A stretch of DNA of 64,000 nucleotides from JAGDZR01 sp049115695 (lineage in GTDB: Bacteria; Bacteroidota; Bacteroidia; Cytophagales; Cyclobacteriaceae): the NCBI GenBank assembly GCA_049115695.1, contig JAGDZR010000017.1:186001-250000 (forward strand), written 5' to 3'. The first letter of the stretch is position 1. Each line of letters begins with the position of its first letter. The position numbers were made by a program, and so were the translations under genes. Shown here in pieces: positions 18,646 through 27,490 of this stretch. The notes beneath the pieces were generated by a model. It was given only the letters and a program-made list of their open reading frames with translations, did not search any database and was not told the DNA's origin.

Positions 18646-19002
18646 TTAATTCTTCAAGAAGCGATAAGCCTTCTTAAACCGGGTAAGGTCATCTTTAACA
18701 ACCACAAAGTAATACCCAGAAGCTAAGTCTTTAAGATCAAACTTGTATTTGTTGTTTCCAAGGTGTTCCGGTTCGACCAGCATTTTATTGCCAATCATAT
18801 TTCGCACTTCGAAAGTCGGCTTCATAAATTGACCATTCTTAATCTCAACTACAATATCACTGATTGTGGGATTGGGATACACTTCCACTTTAAGTGCGGG
18901 TTCAGTCTGACCGAATCCATCTATGGACTGGTTGTCCTGAGCCAGGGTCGAAAAGGCTAGAAATAAGCCAAACGCACATATGTAAAGTTTATTGCGAAGC
19001 AT
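18646..19002 (-). CDS. T9SS C-terminal-sorting-domain mini-protein
   Basis: 118 residues from ATG 19002: a signal peptide (LYICAFGLFLAFSTLAQ), about 15 linker residues, then a complete type A sorting domain (VEVYPNPTISDIVVEI ... ASGYYFVVVKDDLTRFKKAYRFLKN). Such domains direct cargo through the type IX system and are normally removed on attachment to the cell surface. There is almost no passenger domain. The frame continues upstream to 19065, but ATG 19002 gives a proper signal peptide. It stands alone downstream of nnr. Confidence 0.85.
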   Translation of the reverse strand: MLRNKLYICAFGLFLAFSTLAQDNQSIDGFGQTEPALKVEVYPNPTISDIVVEIKNGQFMKPTFEVRNMIGNKMLVEPEHLGNNKYKFDLKDLASGYYFVVVKDDLTRFKKAYRFLKN

Positions 19003-19154
19003 GTATAAATTCAAAGTACGGAAAAAAATAGCCAATGTTCTAATGTGAAGACAAAATTTTTGCACATCTATTACGTTACGACAAGAACTTTTACCAATAT
19101 CATGCCAGACTGAGCTGTCTTTCCATTTTATTAATAATCCAATAAATAATTGAA

Positions 19155-20666
19155 TTATCGCTGTTTTTGCGTGGTTTTGATGGCTTCATGAAGGTAATCG
19201 ATGAGGTCATGAGCAACCAAAGAAATTTCCCCAAATTTTTTTATCCCCAGATCACCGGCTAGGCCATGGAGGTAAACACCTAGTTTCAGGGCATCAACTG
19301 CATCTAAACCCTGAGCTAACATGCCTGCAACAATACCAAGTAGTACATCACCGCTTCCAGCGGTGGCCATTCCTGGATTACCAGAAGGATTGAAGTAGAT
19401 AGTTCCAGAGCTGTCACAAACAGCTGAGTTGGCTCCCTTCAGTACCAGATTTAATTTGTATTTCTTACAGAAGGCTTTGAGCAATTCCAACTTATGGAAG
19501 TCATCAGTCCATTCACCAACTAACCTTTGGAATTCTCCAGGGTGGGGGGTGAGGATGGTTTCTGGAGGAAGAAGATCAATCAATTCTGGCTGCTTTGCCA
19601 ATATGTTTATTCCATCGGCATCAATTGCTAGTTTGACGCTAGGGTCCAACTGGCTAAGCAATTCAGAGAAGGCATCAATTGTATTCAGATCAGTGCCCAG
19701 TCCTGGTCCTATGCCGATAGCATTGACATTTTCAAATGGAATCATTTTTTCAATAAAGTCTTCCGACGAATCTTCTTCAACCATTGCTTCAATAACTGAT
19801 TGTTGCAAAATGTCAGTTCCGCATTTTGGACTGCATATGTAAAGCAAGCCAGTCCCAGCTCTTAGCGCAGCTTTTGCTGTCAGAACAGCTGCTCCTATTT
19901 TTCCTTTACTGCCTGCGATGAGCTGAAGTCGACCAGCGGATCCTTTATGGTCATACTTGTTGCGTTGTGGAATGAGTGATACTAGGTCCTGTTCCTCAGT
20001 TATATAGTATTCGCGCTGAGATGACCTAATAAAGTCTTCATCGAGTTGAATATCAACAATATGTACTTCTCCAGTATATCGACATAGATCAGGCATCAGA
20101 TGTGAAAGTTTTGGGACCTGAAAGGTGATGGTGTGTGTTGGAGTAAGGATTGCATCATCTAAGCCTGGAGGTTTATTAGTATACAAACCTGAGGCAATGT
20201 CAATGGCAACTTTCGGATTAGGAAGTCGATTGATTAGTTCAATAACCTGAGCAAATAACCCTTCAATTTTCCTGCTCAGGCCAGAGCCAAATAAGCCATC
20301 AATCAATATGGTTTCTTTGTTAGATAGTGGGAAATCTTCAATTCGTGTTAGCCAGTTAACCCCCATTTCCAGTCGATTGAGGTTAATGTTAAAATCCGGA
20401 CTAGCTTTTTTAATATTTCCAATCGCAATCACTTCTACCTCATAGTGAAGTTCAGAAAGTAAACGTGCAATTGCGAGTCCATCCCCTCCGTTGTTTCCAG
20501 GTGCGACTATAATTATTACAGATCGCTTCCCGGGATATAGATCTTGAAACTTGGAGACAAACCGGATACTTGCCCGCTCCATCAAATCCGTAGAACTTAT
20601 TGGTTCATGCTCAATGGTGTATTGATCAGTCGCTCGTATTTGAGATGAATCTAATATTGGAATCAC
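19155..20666 (-). CDS. nnr: bifunctional NAD(P)HX epimerase / dehydratase
   Basis: Repairs hydrated NADH/NADPH. The N-terminal YjeF_N epimerase domain (about 1-215) has VAPGNNGGDGLAIARLL. The C-terminal ADP/ATP-dependent dehydratase domain (about 230-500) has GSKGKIGAAVLTAKAALRAGTG, AIDADGINIL, TPHPGEFQRL and the active-site stretch GNPGMATAGSGDVLLGIVAGML. The length of 503 residues is normal for the fused form. It sits 20 bp after nuoD, where nuoE/F/G would often be, so it is likely co-transcribed with the complex I genes. Confidence 0.95.
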   Translation of the reverse strand: MIPILDSSQIRATDQYTIEHEPISSTDLMERASIRFVSKFQDLYPGKRSVIIIVAPGNNGGDGLAIARLLSELHYEVEVIAIGNIKKASPDFNINLNRLEMGVNWLTRIEDFPLSNKETILIDGLFGSGLSRKIEGLFAQVIELINRLPNPKVAIDIASGLYTNKPPGLDDAILTPTHTITFQVPKLSHLMPDLCRYTGEVHIVDIQLDEDFIRSSQREYYITEEQDLVSLIPQRNKYDHKGSAGRLQLIAGSKGKIGAAVLTAKAALRAGTGLLYICSPKCGTDILQQSVIEAMVEEDSSEDFIEKMIPFENVNAIGIGPGLGTDLNTIDAFSELLSQLDPSVKLAIDADGINILAKQPELIDLLPPETILTPHPGEFQRLVGEWTDDFHKLELLKAFCKKYKLNLVLKGANSAVCDSSGTIYFNPSGNPGMATAGSGDVLLGIVAGMLAQGLDAVDALKLGVYLHGLAGDLGIKKFGEISLVAHDLIDYLHEAIKTTQKQR

Positions 20667-20686
20667 GCGATGCGGGTTTAGGGTTA

Positions 20687-21907
20687 TTACCTATCAACTT
20701 CTCCCATTACCAAATCGAGTGAGCCGATGATGGCAATGAGGTCTGAAATCATTATGCCACGGCTAAGTTCAGGAAGTAATGATAAATGTACAAACGAAGG
20801 TGATCGTACTTTACATCTCAGCGGGATATCCGATCTGCCATCGGTTTTGAAGAAAAAACCAATTTCACCCTTTGGCGTTTCTGCACGAAAGTACAATTCC
20901 TGTTCTTTGGGTCTGATTTTTTTTGGAACTGCTGCCCTGGGGTCAAAATCTCGGGTTCTTTTTTGATCGTTTGTCAATTGAGCTAAACATTGATCAATGA
21001 TTTTCAACGATTCTCTGCATTCCTGCATTCTCACCCATGTTCGATCCCAACAATCCCCGACTTGCCCCATTTGACCTGTGCCAATTGGTATGTCAAAGTC
21101 AAGCTCCGGGTAGACAGAATAGCCATCTACTTTACGTAAATCATATTTCAAACCGCTACCTCGAAGCATTGGGCCGGTTGCCCCAGAATTGATTGCCAGA
21201 TTGAGTGGAAGTGTTCCAATGTTTGCGGTTCGGTCAATAAATATCTTGTTGTTAATCAATAGATTTTCCAATTGATCTAGTTTAGGCTTAAGGTATGCGC
21301 TAAACTGTGTGCATCGTTCTTCGAAACCTACGGGTAAGTCATAAAACAATCCGCCGATCCAGATGTAGTTGTACAGCATTCTGGCTCCACAAACCCATTC
21401 TAAAAGCCGAAGAATATGTTCTCTGTCTCTCATCACCCAAAGGAAGGGTGTAAAGGCCCCAATGTCCATGCCATAGGTCCCAATGGCAACAAAGTGAGAG
21501 GCTATGCGGTTAAGTTCTGTCACTAATACACGAATGTATTCAACGCGTTTGGGGATATCCTCGCTGATACCAAGCATTTTCTCTACGGCCATGGCATAGG
21601 CATGCTCAGCATTCATAGCCGCGACATAATCCATTCTATCTACATATGGGATGATTTGATTGAATGGTAACGATTCTGCATGCTTTTCGAAGCACCTATG
21701 GAGGTAGCCCACGTGAGGAACAGCATCCATGACCATTTCTCCATCCGTGATGGTTTCAATCCTCAAAACGCCATGCGTTGAGGGATGATGCGGACCAAGG
21801 TTGATAATCATCTCACCGCTTTTCAAATCTTTCTCCTGATATTTCAGGGGCTCTGAATTAGTAAGAAAACCTTCTTCGAATTTGTATTTAGTGGTTGACT
21901 TTGTCAT
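20687..21907 (-). CDS. nuoD: NADH-quinone oxidoreductase subunit D
   Basis: 49-kDa subunit of complex I (406 residues), in the peripheral arm at the quinone site. The quinone-binding loop GPHHPSTHGVLR (about 37-48) and HVGYLHRCFEKHAE are clear, as are RGSGLKYDLRKVDGY and the C-terminal DLIAIIGSLDLVMGEVDR. Its ATG overlaps the nuoC stop (ATGA), indicating coupled translation. It is the last complex I gene here; nuoE onwards is not in this window. Confidence 0.97.
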   Translation of the reverse strand: MTKSTTKYKFEEGFLTNSEPLKYQEKDLKSGEMIINLGPHHPSTHGVLRIETITDGEMVMDAVPHVGYLHRCFEKHAESLPFNQIIPYVDRMDYVAAMNAEHAYAMAVEKMLGISEDIPKRVEYIRVLVTELNRIASHFVAIGTYGMDIGAFTPFLWVMRDREHILRLLEWVCGARMLYNYIWIGGLFYDLPVGFEERCTQFSAYLKPKLDQLENLLINNKIFIDRTANIGTLPLNLAINSGATGPMLRGSGLKYDLRKVDGYSVYPELDFDIPIGTGQMGQVGDCWDRTWVRMQECRESLKIIDQCLAQLTNDQKRTRDFDPRAAVPKKIRPKEQELYFRAETPKGEIGFFFKTDGRSDIPLRCKVRSPSFVHLSLLPELSRGIMISDLIAIIGSLDLVMGEVDR

Positions 21908-22395
21908 TTTGAAGGCTGATCATCTCGGTCATACTCGATGCTCACACCATGGTATTCATCGGCTTGTTCATAGTCCTTTCGTAGTGGAAACCCATCCCAA
22001 TCCGCAGGTAATAACAACCTTCTTAAATCAGGATGATGATTGAATATAATCCCGAGCATATCATATGTTTCTCGCTCCATCCAGTTAGCTGATTTCCATA
22101 TAGCGTTCACTGAATCAACCTGTGGCGCTGTTCTGGTCAACTGAACCTCGAGTGTAAGGGAACGTTCAAAAGGTATAGAATGCAGTTGATAAATCACTCG
22201 CATAGTATTTGTGTCCACCCCATCGTCAATACCGGAGATACAGGAGAGCATGTCAAAGTAACATTGATTATTGTCTCTTAACCACTTACAGGTAGACAGT
22301 AGGTCATCTTTATCGATGGTCATGGTGAGATTGTTGTTTCCCTCTTGAAGCGCCACATCGGGAAACTGACGCGCAAGAATATCTTTTAGTTCCAT
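21904..22395 (-). CDS. nuoC: NADH-quinone oxidoreductase subunit C
   Basis: 30-kDa subunit (163 residues) of the complex I peripheral arm. Recognised by RTAPQVDSVNAIWKSANWMERETYDMLGIIFNHHPDLRRLLLPADWDGFPLRKDYE, in which ERE-YD and LR-L--P-DW-G-PLRKDY are the family signature (long stretch at about residues 110-150). It is separate from nuoD, unlike the enterobacterial CD fusion. The start overlaps the nuoB stop. Confidence 0.95.
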   Translation of the reverse strand: MELKDILARQFPDVALQEGNNNLTMTIDKDDLLSTCKWLRDNNQCYFDMLSCISGIDDGVDTNTMRVIYQLHSIPFERSLTLEVQLTRTAPQVDSVNAIWKSANWMERETYDMLGIIFNHHPDLRRLLLPADWDGFPLRKDYEQADEYHGVSIEYDRDDQPSK

Positions 22396-22925
22396 TACGC
22401 CTTCTGTTTTCTTTTATCAAGAATTTTTTGAAGTGCTTTTGGTCTCATTCTGGACTCACCTTTCATTTTTTCCTGAAGTTTCATGAAACCGCCAATCAGC
22501 GCTTCTGGTCTGGGAGGGCACCCGGGTACATAAACGTCCACTGGTATTATTTGATCCACACCTTTTACCACATGATAGCCATGTTCCCAATAGGGACCAC
22601 CACAATTGGCACATGACCCCATCGAAATGACATAGCGAGGTTCCGCCATTTGCTCGTACAGTCTTTTGATTCGATCGGCCATTTTGAAAGTCACTGTACC
22701 GGAAATGATCATTACATCTGATATGCGTGGAGAGGGTCGAGGGATAATGCCAAATCGCTCAGTGTCATAGCCAGGAGTCATAGTTCCCATCATCTCAATG
22801 GCACAACAGGCAATACCAAATGTCATGGGCCAAATACTTGAAAGTCTTGCCCAATTTATTAAATCATCCACTTTGGTTACGATGATACCTCCCTGGCCAA
22901 ATTCCTGATCTAAAAATCCCTTCAT
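22395..22925 (-). CDS. nuoB: NADH-quinone oxidoreductase subunit B
   Basis: PSST subunit (176 residues) that carries the terminal iron-sulfur cluster N2 next to the quinone site. The cluster Cys are visible: C40 and C41 in IACCAIE, C105 in MGSCANCGG, and C136 in VPGCPPRPEAL. It lies between nuoA (7-bp gap) and nuoC (overlap). Confidence 0.97.
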   Translation of the reverse strand: MKGFLDQEFGQGGIIVTKVDDLINWARLSSIWPMTFGIACCAIEMMGTMTPGYDTERFGIIPRPSPRISDVMIISGTVTFKMADRIKRLYEQMAEPRYVISMGSCANCGGPYWEHGYHVVKGVDQIIPVDVYVPGCPPRPEALIGGFMKLQEKMKGESRMRPKALQKILDKRKQKA

Positions 22926-22932
22926 GTCTTTG

Positions 22933-23433
22933 CTAGGAGTATTTTTGGTTGATTTGCTTGTAAACGTCTTCAGGAACTATGGACTCAACATCCTCTACTG
23001 CTGGATTTGGCTTGACCCAATCCAACATGCCATTTCGCCAAACATATGCTAGACCGACTATCAGTATTCCGATGAAAATGAAAGTTTCTATAAGCGCAAA
23101 TTTTCCCCAGAGCCCGTCTGTTGATTCAATCAATTCTTTTTGTCCAAATACAGTTGCCCAGGGGAAAAGGAAGACCATTTCTACTTCGAAGAGCAAGAAA
23201 ATCAGTGCGACAATATAAAACCTGATGTTAAAAAGACCCCAGGCGTTCTTGACAGGCTCTTCTCCAGATTCATAAGTTGTTAGTTTTTCCTCATTCGGGC
23301 GATTTGGTCTTAACAATTTACCAACTGCAAGCGTAACCAAAATGAATAAACCGCCTCCTACAATAAAGAGAAGAACAATGCCAAAGCCGGATAATTCCAT
23401 AAATGTGAAATTAGTTAATATGTCCGTAAACAA
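22933..23433 (-). CDS. nuoA: NADH-quinone oxidoreductase subunit A
   Basis: Small membrane subunit of complex I (166 residues) with three transmembrane helices. Typical motifs are RPNEEKLTTYESGEEP (the conserved Glu-rich loop after TM1), RFYIVALIFLLFEVEMVFLFPWA (TM2 with the conserved acidic residues), and a third helix. It has a longer C-terminal tail than the E. coli protein. It is the first gene of the nuoABCD-nnr run. The 63-bp gap to the divergent gene at 23497 shows no clear promoter. Confidence 0.95.
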   Translation of the reverse strand: MFTDILTNFTFMELSGFGIVLLFIVGGGLFILVTLAVGKLLRPNRPNEEKLTTYESGEEPVKNAWGLFNIRFYIVALIFLLFEVEMVFLFPWATVFGQKELIESTDGLWGKFALIETFIFIGILIVGLAYVWRNGMLDWVKPNPAVEDVESIVPEDVYKQINQKYS

Positions 23434-23496
23434 GTCTATAACAATTAATGATCTGCTTAGTTTCTATAGGTAAGCAATAATCCTTAAGATTGCTTT

Positions 23497-24012
23497 ATGG
23501 CGATCCCCGATCATGTGCTTAGAATTGGAAGAGGTCGATATATACCTCTATTCATTACGTTTGGTGTAGCAATAATCCTGACTTTGATAATTGCCGGAAT
23601 ATCTCAGGTGGCATCAGAACCTGTGTTTATTGCCGTATTAATATTGTTTTCTCCTATTTTACCAGCCATGTTGACAGGTCGTAGCATAGTAGAGGTGGAT
23701 ATGCAAAAACGAACAATTCAGGAATTTGCCTGGGTGATGGGAAAACGATTTGGTGAAAAGGTAGCTTATGATGCGCTTGAATCAGTTTTTTTGAATGAGG
23801 TAGGTCAGGCACAGGACATGCATTCCCGAGCTGGTGTTGTACATACAACCCGATTTGTGGAATACGTGAGCTTTTTGAAAACTGCTGATGGGAAAAAGAT
23901 TGAATTACTGCGAGGAAGAGATTTTCAGGACATATGTGAAAAGAGTCAGATGGCTGCTTCAAAACTGAAAGTTGAATTTCATAATCGCATAAGTGGCAAG
24001 AGTGATAATTAG
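23497..24012 (+). CDS. two-TM membrane protein, function unknown
   Basis: 171 residues: two hydrophobic helices (about 15-35 and 42-60) followed by a beta-rich cytoplasmic domain (VEVDMQKRTIQEFAWVMGKRFGEKVAYDALESVFLNEV, KKIELLRG). This is a layout like bacterial PH-domain/YdbT-style membrane proteins, but I cannot assign a family. It is divergent from nuoA. Confidence 0.6.
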   Translation: MAIPDHVLRIGRGRYIPLFITFGVAIILTLIIAGISQVASEPVFIAVLILFSPILPAMLTGRSIVEVDMQKRTIQEFAWVMGKRFGEKVAYDALESVFLNEVGQAQDMHSRAGVVHTTRFVEYVSFLKTADGKKIELLRGRDFQDICEKSQMAASKLKVEFHNRISGKSDN

Positions 24013-24074
24013 AGAATCCAACCAAATGAATAGATAATACGTCAAATTGATAGTTGTTGAACTTTAAATACCAA

Positions 24075-24278
24075 ATGAAACTACCTACATATACTATAAA
24101 GGAGCTGTCAGAGCTTGTAGATCAGACGGACACCATGTCTTTCCTCAATCGGATATATGAAATAGTAGATGCTGAAATGGAGCGCTATTCAGCACTGGAG
24201 CGCAGAACTATTCGCCTCATGGTTTCATGCAAACAAATGGCATTAACTATAAACAGAGCCATCAGAAAGTGGTATTGA
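24075..24278 (+). CDS. small hypothetical protein
   Basis: 67 residues from ATG 24075 (MKLPTYTIKELSELVDQ). It is helical with charged residues and no signal. The stop abuts the stop of the convergent alsT gene. No family recognised. The ATG is chosen over an upstream TTG at 24054. Confidence 0.5.
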   Translation: MKLPTYTIKELSELVDQTDTMSFLNRIYEIVDAEMERYSALERRTIRLMVSCKQMALTINRAIRKWY

Positions 24279-25949
24279 CTACTCAGGAGTTTTCTGATCC
24301 GGATATTCTTCTTTAAATCCTTTCCAGAACTCGTCTATTGTTACCTTCATGTCCTTGTGTAGATAAAGGAGTCCTGCCAGGTTAGGTAAAGTCATCAAGG
24401 CAATTGTAATACCTGATAATGTCCAGATAATCGTGGTATCAGTAAATGCGGCTAGGAAAAAAGCGATGACATAGACAACCCTAAAATAGATAACCGAGTT
24501 TGTGCCAAAAAGGTATGTCATAGCACGATCACCATAGTATGACCAGGAGATCGCTGTGCTGAATGCAAATAACAATAAACCTATGCTCACAATGTACTGA
24601 CCATACTCGCCAAAAAAGCTTCTCGTAAAAGCCACAGTTGTCAAAGGAGCACTATGCACCAATGATTTGCCTTTGATCACTAATTCTGTATTTTCCGGCT
24701 TGCCATCAATGACCTTCATTACCCCGCTAAACGGTTTGTCATCCCAGTAGACCATTACTTCCTCCGCTACTGATCTGGCATGCAGAAAGGTTACTTTGTT
24801 TTCAGGAGTGCCCTCAATTATTGCAATATTACCTGTCAAAAGAGGCAGTGATTCACCGCTTAGATGCTGATAAAGTTCGTTTTTCCCTACATCAGTAGCA
24901 TCTGTGTAAACTCCATCTAGAATTTCAAGGTCAGTTTGCTGAAAATCATTTTGAAGTTTTTCATTCCAAACCCCTGAAGAAAGCAGTACTAGCCCTGTAA
25001 TCGTACAAATAACGATGGTGTCAATGAAAGGCTCAAGAATTGCCACCATTCCTTCTGACACAGGTTCATGTGCTTTGGCCGATGCATGGGCAATAGGCGC
25101 ACTACCCTGACCTGCTTCATTTGAAAACAATCCTCGGCCAACACCTTTATTAAAAGCAAAGGCAAAAGACGCACCTAAAAATCCTCCAGAAGCAGCTGAG
25201 CCAGAAAATAAGTCTGAAAATATCGAGATGAACGATGGTATAACATTCTCAATGTTGTAGAAAATAACGGCAAAGGCACCTATGAAGTAAACAATTGCCA
25301 TAGCTGGGACTAATTTCTCCGTCACGGCTGCAATTCGCTTAATACCACCAATGATCACAATTGCGAGTAATACTGCTAGTACACCGCCAGATAGTATTTT
25401 GTTAATGCCGAACGTTGCAAATAAGGAATTTGCAATACTATTCACCTGCGGGAGGCTACCTGTACCAAAAGCTGAAAGAACGGTGGCAATTGCAAAAATA
25501 GCTGCTAGCCATGGCATCTTCATTTTATGCTTCATGAAGTACATCGGCCCACCGGCCATACTGCCGTCAGTAGTCTTTTCACGATACTTATGAGAAAGTG
25601 TAACCTCTACGAACTTTGTACACATACCTACGGCAGCTGTCATCAGCATCCAGAAAAGAGCAGCAGGCCCGCCAATGTGTACGGCCAATGCTACCCCTGC
25701 AATGTTTCCTGTACCTACTGTACCTGAAAGTGCAGTAGCAAGGGCCTGGAAATGTGAAGTATCACCTTCATCAGTCGGTTTGTCAAATTTGCCCCTTACA
25801 ACCTTGATGGCAAAACCGAAGTATCTGATCTGTGGAAATCCCAGGTAAATGGTGAAAAACAGTCCGGTCCCTAATAGGACAAAAGGGAACCAGGCCGCAC
25901 TACCAATATAGCTGTCAATTAATAAAAGGAAATCGTTAAGTTCTTGCAT
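24279..25949 (-). CDS. alanine/glycine:cation symporter (AGCS family)
   Basis: Sodium- or proton-coupled amino-acid symporter of the inner membrane (556 residues from ATG 25949). Family signatures are TALSGTVGTGNIAGVALA (about 70-87) and GVGRGLFSNEAGQGSAPIAHA. The protein is about 80-100 residues longer than usual AlsT/DagA proteins. The extra part (about 345-445, LQNDFQQTDLEILDG through ELVIKGKSLVHSA) is soluble and inserted between two membrane helices, predicted on the outer face. A TATTTTTG -7 box lies just upstream. Confidence 0.92.
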   Translation of the reverse strand: MQELNDFLLLIDSYIGSAAWFPFVLLGTGLFFTIYLGFPQIRYFGFAIKVVRGKFDKPTDEGDTSHFQALATALSGTVGTGNIAGVALAVHIGGPAALFWMLMTAAVGMCTKFVEVTLSHKYREKTTDGSMAGGPMYFMKHKMKMPWLAAIFAIATVLSAFGTGSLPQVNSIANSLFATFGINKILSGGVLAVLLAIVIIGGIKRIAAVTEKLVPAMAIVYFIGAFAVIFYNIENVIPSFISIFSDLFSGSAASGGFLGASFAFAFNKGVGRGLFSNEAGQGSAPIAHASAKAHEPVSEGMVAILEPFIDTIVICTITGLVLLSSGVWNEKLQNDFQQTDLEILDGVYTDATDVGKNELYQHLSGESLPLLTGNIAIIEGTPENKVTFLHARSVAEEVMVYWDDKPFSGVMKVIDGKPENTELVIKGKSLVHSAPLTTVAFTRSFFGEYGQYIVSIGLLLFAFSTAISWSYYGDRAMTYLFGTNSVIYFRVVYVIAFFLAAFTDTTIIWTLSGITIALMTLPNLAGLLYLHKDMKVTIDEFWKGFKEEYPDQKTPE

Positions 25950-25969
25950 TACCACAGGTTTAGATCGCG

Positions 25970-25977
25970 CAAAAATA
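25970..25977 (-). promoter_or_regulatory. putative -7 promoter element of the AGCS symporter gene
   Basis: Minus-strand TATTTTTG fits TAnnTTTG and lies 21 bp before the ATG. No good TTG -33 box at the right distance is seen. Confidence 0.45.
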
Positions 25978-26042
25978 GAAATTTACCTGATAATGTGAAT
26001 GCCTCCTTTTATAGCGGGTAATTCCTTGTTCGAACGGAGGAT

Positions 26043-26822
26043 TTAATAGCTAATGTTGATTTTCTGGCCTATTGACCAATCGGCTTTAGCTTTCAATTGA
26101 ACGATGTTCTGCTCAATTGCTATTGTAGCTAACCCATCCTTGATCTGCCTTATCACACCACTTTGTTTGTACACCGGTTCGATTTTTTTTATGCTGCTGA
26201 CCTTACCATTTGCTATGCTTATTAGCTGACCTTCTAGTTCTGGAATAAATTCGAGTTGATGACTCACCATTAGAAATGTGGTTTTCAATTCTTGCTGTAT
26301 TGACAGGATATGTCGCTGTATGCGTTGGCTCAGAACACTGTCAACAGCCGAAAATGCTTCATCCAATAGCATTAGCTTTGGTTCCTGTACCAGTGACCTT
26401 GCTAATGAGGTGCTCTGTTTTTGTCCACCAGATAATTGATGTGGATATTTATCATGATGATCTGTTAAATTCATCAGCTGGAGCAGCTCCTCTATGATGT
26501 TTTCAGACTGATTGGATCGTAATGCGTACTTAAGGTTTTGTCTGACGGTCATATTGGGAAATAAAGCATAGTCCTGAGGGACATAACCAACATTCCTCAA
26601 CTGTGCGCTCTTGTTGATATTGTTGCTAAACCAGATGTCTTTTTCAACGATAATTGATCCTTTATCGGGTATTAGCAAGCCACATAACATTCTTAATAAC
26701 GTGGTTTTACCGCTTCCTGATGGGCCATTGACAACAGATAGACTACCACTCGGTAACTCAAATTGAAAATGGGATTCAAATTTTGAGTTTTGATATGCCT
26801 TATGAATATCAACTGTTATCAC
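26043..26822 (-). CDS. modC: molybdate ABC transporter ATP-binding protein
   Basis: 259 residues: Walker A GPSGSGKT (about 33-40), signature LSGGQKQ, Walker B LMLLDEAFSAVD, then a short C-terminal TOBE-like domain (GVIRQIKDGLATIAIEQNIVQLKAKADW). It is shorter than E. coli ModC, having one short TOBE unit. It begins with GTG, overlapping the modB stop (GTGA). The order modA-modB-modC supports the molybdate (or tungstate) assignment. Confidence 0.88.
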   Translation of the reverse strand: MITVDIHKAYQNSKFESHFQFELPSGSLSVVNGPSGSGKTTLLRMLCGLLIPDKGSIIVEKDIWFSNNINKSAQLRNVGYVPQDYALFPNMTVRQNLKYALRSNQSENIIEELLQLMNLTDHHDKYPHQLSGGQKQSTSLARSLVQEPKLMLLDEAFSAVDSVLSQRIQRHILSIQQELKTTFLMVSHQLEFIPELEGQLISIANGKVSSIKKIEPVYKQSGVIRQIKDGLATIAIEQNIVQLKAKADWSIGQKINISY

Positions 26823-27490
26823 GCTCCAGTTCTTTTGAGAAATTGACCATTAATAAGATAGGTGGCTACCAGTGTGATGAAGGTTATTGAGATTAAAATA
26901 ATGGATAAAGTATGTGCTTCGCCATAGTTTAACGCTTCGACATGGTCATAGATGGCAATAGAGGCAACCCTGGTTTGATCTGGGATATTACCACCGATCA
27001 TTAGGACAATCCCAAATTCGCCGATTGTGTGTGCGAAGCTTAATATAATTCCGGAAAGTAGGGCAGGCTTAATGTTAGGAAGTGTAACGTTGATCAAAGT
27101 CTGCCAGCGAGATTTGCCTAGAATCAGACTTGCTTCTTTCAGTGAGGACCCCAGGGAGATGAGCCCTGAATGAATGGGTTGAACCATAAATGGAAGACTA
27201 TAGATGACCGATCCAATAACCAGTCCAGTAAAACTAAAGGCAAGTTGTATTCCGAAAATTGAAGCAACCGCCCTTCCAAGAATAGAGTTAGGTGAAAAAG
27301 CGATCAACAAGTAAAACCCTATCACGGTAGGTGGTAGTACTAGAGGGAGAGACACGATAGCCTCAAGAAACGGTTTGAATTTCTTATTGGCATGAGCAAG
27401 TCCGGATGCGATGGGGATACCGATGAGCAATAATACCAGGGTTGAGATTATTGCAAGTTGAAAAGTTAATATCAGCGGAGACCAATTCAT
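26819..27490 (-). CDS. modB: molybdate ABC transporter permease
   Basis: 223 residues with five or six transmembrane helices. The binding-protein-dependent permease motif is EASLILGKSRWQTLINVTLPNIKPALLSG (about 135-163), followed by FAHTIGEFGIVLMIGGNIP, a ModB/CysT signature. Its ATG overlaps the modA stop (ATGA). Confidence 0.93.
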   Translation of the reverse strand: MNWSPLILTFQLAIISTLVLLLIGIPIASGLAHANKKFKPFLEAIVSLPLVLPPTVIGFYLLIAFSPNSILGRAVASIFGIQLAFSFTGLVIGSVIYSLPFMVQPIHSGLISLGSSLKEASLILGKSRWQTLINVTLPNIKPALLSGIILSFAHTIGEFGIVLMIGGNIPDQTRVASIAIYDHVEALNYGEAHTLSIILISITFITLVATYLINGQFLKRTGA

